Assembly (NCBI GenBank): GCA_020631395.1
Contig: JAHDHI010000001.1
Span: forward strand, 43,454 to 107,453
Length of the DNA: 64,000 bases
Source: Bizionia sp.
GTDB taxonomy: Bacteria > Bacteroidota > Bacteroidia > Flavobacteriales > Flavobacteriaceae
Direction of reading: 5' to 3'
Position 1 is the stretch's first letter; each line of letters begins with the position of its first letter. The position numbers and the translations under genes were made by a program. A model generated the notes under the pieces. That model worked only from the letters and a program-made list of their open reading frames with translations. It ran no database searches and was not told the DNA's origin. Shown here piece by piece: positions 60,401-64,000 of the stretch.

Positions 60401-60686
60401 CTCCAAAAAGTATAAATATGAAAGCGAAATGCAGTATGAAGGTCGCCCATTTTGCTTTTTTATATAACCTAAATCTAAATACGTTTCCGACAAAGTTTAT
60501 GACAAAAAAGGCCATTATGGCTTCAAACCACCAAGCATTGTAGATTAAAGTTCTCGTATATGGCGTAGGTGAAGTATCCATATTCCTATCTAGAATGGTT
60601 CCCGTTGCCATTGCTATGGCAAAAGCAAGAAATAAAATAGCGGTAAGTCTTGTGGAAAATAGGATTTTGGCAAGTTTATTCTGCAT
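57474..60686 (-). CDS. ccsBA: CcsB-CcsA fusion, cytochrome c maturation
   Basis: 1070 aa from ATG at 60686. The N-terminal half is ResB/Ccs1-like with spans (ILFSTRLTAILFLAFAIAMA) and a large periplasmic part. The C-terminal third is CcsA-like with the haem-handling Trp-rich motif ESWGRYWGWDPKETWAL and conserved histidines (MIHVAVIVASYGPFTLG, FVIHMRLVPGLRG). System II haem ligation outside the inner membrane. In Bacteroidota this fusion usually has the additional middle region seen here. Confidence 0.9.
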   Translation of the reverse strand: MQNKLAKILFSTRLTAILFLAFAIAMATGTILDRNMDTSPTPYTRTLIYNAWWFEAIMAFFVINFVGNVFRFRLYKKAKWATFILHFAFIFILFGAYITRYHSFEGMMPIREGATENTFLSQKTYVLGFVNGDYEVNGVPQRLRLEEEVDFSPRLDNDFEINRDYNGQPFSVKLEKFVAGAEEDIIPDDSGEEYLKIVEAGNGQPHNHFLKVGSIENIHNTLIALNKPTEGAINITYENDELTIESPFDGEYLQMATMNEGKLIKDSIQPLMLRSRYIIGNMQMVFPKPVVKGVFDIVKKPRILKTDEDGVVLSVTSNGETKKVNLMGGKGSSNAWRRVKVGELEFDFQYGSKVLELPFSVKLNDFYAERYPGTEKGYSAFSSQVTIVDKDIEDFDYKIYMNNILDHKGYRFFQSSFDADEKGTILSVNHDYWGTWFTYLGYFLLYFGLMAILFDKNTRFADLERALNKVKAKKTKLSAILVLCFTLNGFSQEQHSENDGHDHAKTEQRQKPTVAEIDSVLLKNATPKEHAEAFGHMVIQDVGGRMMPVNTYASELLRKLSKKDYYGDLDANQVFLSIQESPMLWYNVPIIYLKPKKGDSIRKIIGVPKTQKYVALLDFFTEDFRYKLDPYLEDASKAQVKSGYEKEFLETNQRVNLLSNAIEGRSLKIFPIPNDDNNKWISSFEYRNEGYNEKVKDSSYGSFIDLGFNWYLQTLQKAKKENDFKEADKLLASFKKVQNNIGSEVMLSDDKINAEITYNKYDIFKKLFSWYMYAGSLLFIVLIVQIFKDRSKAISTTVNIFKIIILVLFIVHTLGLIARWYISGHAPWSDAYESMIYVAWATMFFGLAFGRKSDLTIASTAFVTSMILMIAHWNWMDPAIANLQPVLDSYWLMIHVAVIVASYGPFTLGAILGMVVLLLMILTNEKNKAKMLLNIKELTIINEMALTVGLVMLTIGNFLGGQWANESWGRYWGWDPKETWALISIMIYAFVIHMRLVPGLRGRWTFNLWSILAYSSILMTYFGVNFYLSGLHSYASGDQILSFKIIGIAAAVIAVLGIGSYIQYVKYYKK

Positions 60687-60781
60687 GATGATAGCTTTTT
60701 TTAGCTCGTGCAAATATAATCGTTTTTGTTTGTTTCTTATAGGACAAAAGCGTCTAATATTCTGTTAAACTTCTCGATGAA

Positions 60782-61192
60782 TCATTCTTTTGTTCTTGCT
60801 TCGAATATTTTAAGATATAAGAAGGTTCCCATTTTCCGTGCTCTACGTTTGGCATTGTTTGCTTGATCTCCTTCAAAGAGCTCATCTATGGTCTGTCCCC
60901 ATAGATTCAACCATATCCCAAAATGAAGTTCCGTTATGTCATTGTTGTTCGCCTCATCCACTTTTACGTGTACTTCCAAAGGGTTGCCCTTGTATTTTTT
61001 CGTCAGTTTTTTAGTAAAAAACAAGCTTGTTTCCCAAAATGTGGTCAAATGCTCCAAGTGCGCATCCCAATCTGTGATGCTTTCATTGAATATTGGTCCC
61101 AAGGTAGCTTCTTTTTTAACTTTTTCATAGAAGGAGGAAACCAATGCAAATACATCTCCCCTATCTTTTATGTCTCCCTTTTTAGAATTCAT
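60782..61192 (-). CDS. Group III truncated haemoglobin
   Basis: 136 aa. VSSFYEKVKKEATLGPIFNE, WDAHLEHLTTFWETSLF and ELHFGIWLNLWGQTIDELF carry the features of group III 2/2 globins (proximal His in ELHFGIW). Likely binds O2 or NO in the cytoplasm. It lies next to a small membrane protein gene and a divergent Crp/Fnr gene, suggesting a nitrosative or oxygen response unit. Confidence 0.85.
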   Translation of the reverse strand: MNSKKGDIKDRGDVFALVSSFYEKVKKEATLGPIFNESITDWDAHLEHLTTFWETSLFFTKKLTKKYKGNPLEVHVKVDEANNNDITELHFGIWLNLWGQTIDELFEGDQANNAKRRARKMGTFLYLKIFEARTKE

Positions 61193-61198
61193 TTTTGT

Positions 61199-61480
61199 TT
61201 ATATGTAAATGATGCACAACATGACATTGACAAATATGGACAAAAGCAATATGTTGAAAACCCATTTGCAATTTAATTGTGCCAAAACTGCAGCATTGTA
61301 CAACATGCACAAAACTACGCAAAGCGATAGTTGAAAAAAAGGAAAATTGCCAGAAGTGCTACTCATAAGGACATACATTGCTGCAATGGACCCTATGCAG
61401 CTTTGCAAAATGATGCTCAATGGTATGTAAAGCATGTAATTCCTTTTGAAATCGGACAACAAATGGTTGTAATAATTCAT
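61199..61480 (-). CDS. Small membrane protein, 93 aa
   Basis: From ATG at 61480 (MNYYNHLLSDFKRNYMLYIP). Three spans: IPLSIILQSCIGSIAAMYVL, LSLCVVLCMLYNAAVLAQL, FNILLLSIFVNVMLCIIYI. 6 nt ahead of the globin gene, hence probably co-transcribed with it. Function unknown. Confidence 0.6.
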   Translation of the reverse strand: MNYYNHLLSDFKRNYMLYIPLSIILQSCIGSIAAMYVLMSSTSGNFPFFQLSLCVVLCMLYNAAVLAQLNCKWVFNILLLSIFVNVMLCIIYI

Positions 61481-61521
61481 AATTGTGACTTTTAAAGTTA
61501 ATGCCACAAATTTCGATACCT

Positions 61522-61550
61522 TATATTTGTTATTATATGATTCAAATCAT
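61522..61550 (+). promoter_or_regulatory. Promoter and FNR-type box of the Crp/Fnr gene
   Basis: -7 box TATATTTG at 61522-61529, then ATGATTCAAATCAT at 61537-61550, a palindrome with the TGAT-N4-ATCA form of Crp/Fnr-family sites. Its place after the -7 box suggests autorepression. Confidence 0.55.
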
Positions 61551-61556
61551 AATGTC

Positions 61557-62147
61557 ATGATCTCAACAAACCTTTTGGAACGATACAATGTGCAATTGAA
61601 ACACTATGCCAAGGAGCAAGCTATCTTCAATGAATTAGATACACCAAAATATTATTATCAAATAAAGTCCGGAAATGTAAAAATGTACAACTTGACCGAG
61701 GATGGCAAGGAGTTCGTTCAAGGTTTTTTCGAAAATGGCAACTCCTTTGGGGAGCCTCCATTGTTTGGAGACTTCAAGTACCCAGCCGCGGCAACAAGTC
61801 TAACTGACTCCGCCATCTATGTTCTCCCAAAAAAGGATTTCTTGGAGCTTTTGAAACAACACCCCGAAGTACACCTGAGCATTACCCAATTGCTTTGCAA
61901 GAGAATGGTTTACAAGGCAAAGATCATGAAAGAAGTCTCCATTCATCCACCAGAACATCGTATTCTGACATTGTTGAACCACTTCAAGTCGGCATCCAAA
62001 ACCAACGAATCGACTTATGAAGTTTCCTTGACCAGACAACAAATCTCCGACCTGACAGGTCTTAGGGTAGAAACGGTAATACGAGCAGTAAAAAGGCTTG
62101 AAAAAATTGGAAAGCTATCCATTGTTGATCGAAAAATTAACTTATGA
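61557..62147 (+). CDS. Crp/Fnr-family regulator
   Basis: 196 aa from the ATG at 61557, just after the palindromic box; the upstream ATG at 61485 would place the promoter in the coding region. Beta-roll (YYYQIKSGNVKMYNLTEDGK, FFENGNSFGEPPLFGDFKYP) and HTH (LTRQQISDLTGLRVETVIRA). No FNR-type N-terminal cysteines, so it probably does not carry an Fe-S cluster. Divergent from the membrane protein and globin genes, which it may control. Confidence 0.85.
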   Translation: MISTNLLERYNVQLKHYAKEQAIFNELDTPKYYYQIKSGNVKMYNLTEDGKEFVQGFFENGNSFGEPPLFGDFKYPAAATSLTDSAIYVLPKKDFLELLKQHPEVHLSITQLLCKRMVYKAKIMKEVSIHPPEHRILTLLNHFKSASKTNESTYEVSLTRQQISDLTGLRVETVIRAVKRLEKIGKLSIVDRKINL

Positions 62148-62210
62148 CATTTTCACAATCAAAGTATAATCTTTAAATTGGCTATGCTATAAATTTAAAG
62201 AAAAATTAAA

Positions 62211-62585
62211 ATGGACAGAAAAACATTCATTAAAAAAACGATTGGCGCTCTAGTCATTGCCATTCCTGCTTATTCAATTTTAAGCTGTTCTGGGTCTGAT
62301 GACTCTGAACCAAGTTCACCGCCTCAAGGCAATTCTGCGGATTGTGCTTCAAATGGCACATCGAGTTCAATTGGTACCAATCATGGGCATACGCTTACTG
62401 TTTCGGCTGCCGACGTAGCTGCAGGAACAGAAAAGACCTATAACATTCAAGGCACTTCTGACCATGCACATTCCGTAACGGTGACTGCTGCACAATTCAC
62501 TTCGTTGCAAAGCAACCAACAAATTTCTTCTACATCGTCAAATGATAGTGGTCATACCCATTCCGTTACCATTTCTTGTGCTTAG
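62211..62585 (+). CDS. Small exported histidine-containing protein
   Basis: 124 aa. Signal with DRKTFIKKTIGALVIAIPAY and a lipobox-like Cys (SILSCSGS). The mature part has repeated H-x-H pairs in NHGHTLTVSAADVAAGTEKT, SDHAHSVTVTAAQFTSLQSN and SGHTHSVTISCA. The regular His pairs followed by beta strands suggest metal binding. It lies directly downstream of the Crp/Fnr gene. Family not named with confidence. Confidence 0.6.
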   Translation: MDRKTFIKKTIGALVIAIPAYSILSCSGSDDSEPSSPPQGNSADCASNGTSSSIGTNHGHTLTVSAADVAAGTEKTYNIQGTSDHAHSVTVTAAQFTSLQSNQQISSTSSNDSGHTHSVTISCA

Positions 62586-62626
62586 ATAATTTTTGTTTTT
62601 TTCCTTGTTGGAAAAAACAATATAGT

Positions 62627-62634
62627 ACGTATTT
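62627..62634 (+). promoter_or_regulatory. -7 box TATTTTTG
   Basis: Eight nt before the ATG of the DUF2520-type gene. Preceded by GTACG, but without the palindrome seen in the three special promoters. Confidence 0.5.
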
Positions 62635-62641
62635 TTGCCGT

Positions 62642-63400
62642 ATGATAAAAATCGTCATACTAGGCGCAGGCAACGTAGCCTCACATATGTTCAAGGCATT
62701 CCATGCCTCCAAGACGGTTTCTGTCGTGCAATGGTACAACAGAAACCTAAAAACCATAGATAAACACAAAAACAAAGTAGATGTCACAGATGACTTGTCT
62801 GCATTGATAGATGCCGACGTCTATATCTTGGCTATAAGCGATGATGCCATCGAAAGCCTCTCGGAGCAATTGCCTTTCGAGAACAAACTGGTTGTACATA
62901 CTTCTGGAAGTTCCAGCTTGTATGCTGTGGACAAGAAACAAAATCGAGGTGTATTTTACCCTTTGCAAACTTTTTCCAAATCGGCAAACATCGATTTCAA
63001 GGATGTGCCCATTTGCATCGAATCTTTAAAAAAAGAGGACTTGCCCATTTTAAAGCAGCTGGCCGAAGCCATTGGCAGTAAATTTCACAAGGTAAACAGT
63101 GATCAGCGTCAAGCCCTGCATTTGGCAGCCGTCTTCGTCAACAACTTTACAAATCAGCTATATAGGGTAGCACATGAGATCACCGAGTCCCAAGGTGCCG
63201 AGTTCGACATATTGAAACCTTTGATCAAGGAAACCGCCAACAAGATAGAAACACTATCTCCATACTTGGCTCAAACTGGACCTGCCTTGCGTAACGACAA
63301 GAAGACCATAAAAAGGCATTTGAAACAATTGGAAAACAAACATCACAAGGCTATCTACAACCTCTTGACCGAATCCATAAAAAAAACATATGGAAGATAA
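62642..63400 (+). CDS. Rossmann-like/DUF2520 family oxidoreductase
   Basis: 252 aa from ATG at 62642. NAD(P)-binding GAGNVASHMFKAF near the N-terminus, DADVYILAISDDAIESLSEQ, VVHTSGSSSL, and a helical C-terminal DUF2520 domain (LHLAAVFVNNFTNQLYRVAH; TGPALRNDKKTIKRHLKQLE). Resembles pyrroline-5-carboxylate reductase-type proteins; reaction not established. Overlaps kdsC by 11 nt, conserved order in Bacteroidota. Confidence 0.75.
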   Translation: MIKIVILGAGNVASHMFKAFHASKTVSVVQWYNRNLKTIDKHKNKVDVTDDLSALIDADVYILAISDDAIESLSEQLPFENKLVVHTSGSSSLYAVDKKQNRGVFYPLQTFSKSANIDFKDVPICIESLKKEDLPILKQLAEAIGSKFHKVNSDQRQALHLAAVFVNNFTNQLYRVAHEITESQGAEFDILKPLIKETANKIETLSPYLAQTGPALRNDKKTIKRHLKQLENKHHKAIYNLLTESIKKTYGR

Positions 63401-63920
63401 AAGTTACAAAGAATACCTGGAACACATTACCACATTCATTTTCGATGTCGATGGTGTATTGACCGATGGTTCCATTACCATAATGACCAATGGTGACATG
63501 TTGAGAACGATGAACGTAAAGGATGGTTATGCCATGAAACTAGCCTTGAACGAGGGTTTCAACATCTGTATCATTTCAGGAGGGACCAACGAAGGTGTGC
63601 GCAATAGGTTAAACAACTTGGGAATTGCCGATGTCTATCTTGGAGCCCACCACAAAATGGAAGTGTTTACGGAATATGTCCAAAAAAACGACATTAAGTC
63701 AGAAAATGTCTTGTACATGGGTGATGACATTCCAGACATTCCAGTCATGAAGGAAATAGGATTGCCAACCTGTCCAGTAGATGCAACAGCAGAAGTAAAA
63801 GCCATATCTAAGTACATTTCGCATAAAAGTGGAGGAAAAGGAGCTGTTCGCGATGTCATCGAACAAGTTTTGAAAGTACAGGACAAATGGCATTGTCATT
63901 TTGATTCCAATGCGCATTGA
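63390..63920 (+). CDS. kdsC: KdsC, 3-deoxy-D-manno-octulosonate 8-phosphate phosphatase
   Basis: 176 aa HAD phosphatase of the small tetrameric type. FIFDVDGVLTDGSITI carries the catalytic Asp pair, CIISGGTNEGVRNR the second motif, and LYMGDDIPDIPVMKEIGLP the acidic motif. It makes Kdo for lipopolysaccharide. Start ATG lies inside the end of the upstream gene. Confidence 0.85.
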   Translation: MEDKSYKEYLEHITTFIFDVDGVLTDGSITIMTNGDMLRTMNVKDGYAMKLALNEGFNICIISGGTNEGVRNRLNNLGIADVYLGAHHKMEVFTEYVQKNDIKSENVLYMGDDIPDIPVMKEIGLPTCPVDATAEVKAISKYISHKSGGKGAVRDVIEQVLKVQDKWHCHFDSNAH

Positions 63921-63963
63921 TATGCATAAAAATAGATGGCTAAGTTCTAAGTTAGATATGTAT

Positions 63964-63971
63964 TATCTTTG
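63964..63971 (+). promoter_or_regulatory. -7 box of a gene beyond the right edge
   Basis: TATCTTTG. The next gene starts outside the window or in its last bases (ATG at about 63988). Confidence 0.4.
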
Positions 63972-64000
63972 CTAAAACCAATATTCTATGATTCCATCAG

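Overview
The window comes from a chromosome of a marine-type Flavobacteriia (Bacteroidota). Supporting signs are a type IX secretion C-terminal tail on a secreted protease, promoters with the Bacteroidota -7 box TAnnTTTG, weak or absent Shine-Dalgarno sequences, a bacillithiol deacetylase (BshB1), a CcsB-CcsA fusion for cytochrome c maturation and a KdsC phosphatase. All calls are made by reading the sequence; no search was run.

Layout. (1) 1-5.4 kb: a leftward operon with a START-like protein (cut by the window edge), a VioB-like ferritin-fold enzyme, a GMC oxidoreductase, a small partner subunit, a PLD-fold protein and a 68-aa protein. (2) 5.9-14.6 kb: host genes, including a sterol-desaturase-type hydroxylase, a DUF547 protein, several tiny membrane proteins and a 1199-aa M43 metalloprotease with GEVED and PKD modules. 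(3) 14.66-20.84 kb: a probable decayed older island (HEPN-like protein, methyltransferase, Crp-family regulator, SMP-30-like protein) that begins with a degenerate copy of the terminator plus tRNA-His 3' end. (4) 20.88-52.3 kb: a clear 31.4-kb integrated element bounded by 46-bp direct repeats of the tRNA-His(GUG) 3' end, with a tyrosine integrase beside the intact tRNA. (5) 52.4-64 kb: ordinary core genes (bshB1, rlmF, a PLP trans-sulfuration enzyme, a MATE pump, ccsBA, truncated globin, Crp/Fnr regulator, a DUF2520-type gene, kdsC).

The 31-kb element is the main attraction. From 37.6 down to 24.2 kb it has one tightly packed leftward block of about 19 genes, many overlapping by 1-22 nt. I see no terminase, portal, tail or conjugation genes. 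Instead there are many small proteins with single membrane spans and basic tails, a membrane-anchored GH108 muramidase, two small holin-like proteins, a lipoprotein with a C-terminal membrane span (u-spanin layout), a transglutaminase-like protein, a beta-helix protein with a Sec signal, and a lysine-rich RecA/RadA-type ATPase. The best reading is a temperate, tailless, probably membrane-containing virus of a group I do not recognise. A replication/early block (42.2-45.2 kb) is preceded by a divergent HTH gene and a palindromic operator, a likely lysogeny switch. Between the two blocks, 38.1-41.8 kb is an AT-rich array of mini-genes separated by strong terminators and a repeated TGTGTG/CACACA module, with two ASCH paralogues and a 93-nt tRNA-like RNA.

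Both ends of the element carry accessory genes (AIPR-family, DUF5677-like, a RelE-like pair) packaged as cassettes. Each cassette is bounded by its own matching inverted repeat (GTTNNNCAC...GTGNNNAAC type) and joined to the next by long imperfect hairpins that resemble integron attC sites. Three palindromes ATACGTAG-nn-CTACGTAT lie exactly 23 nt before a -7 box, at 10.2, 15.1 and 21.2 kb; two of them head related leaders at the left ends of the old and new islands.
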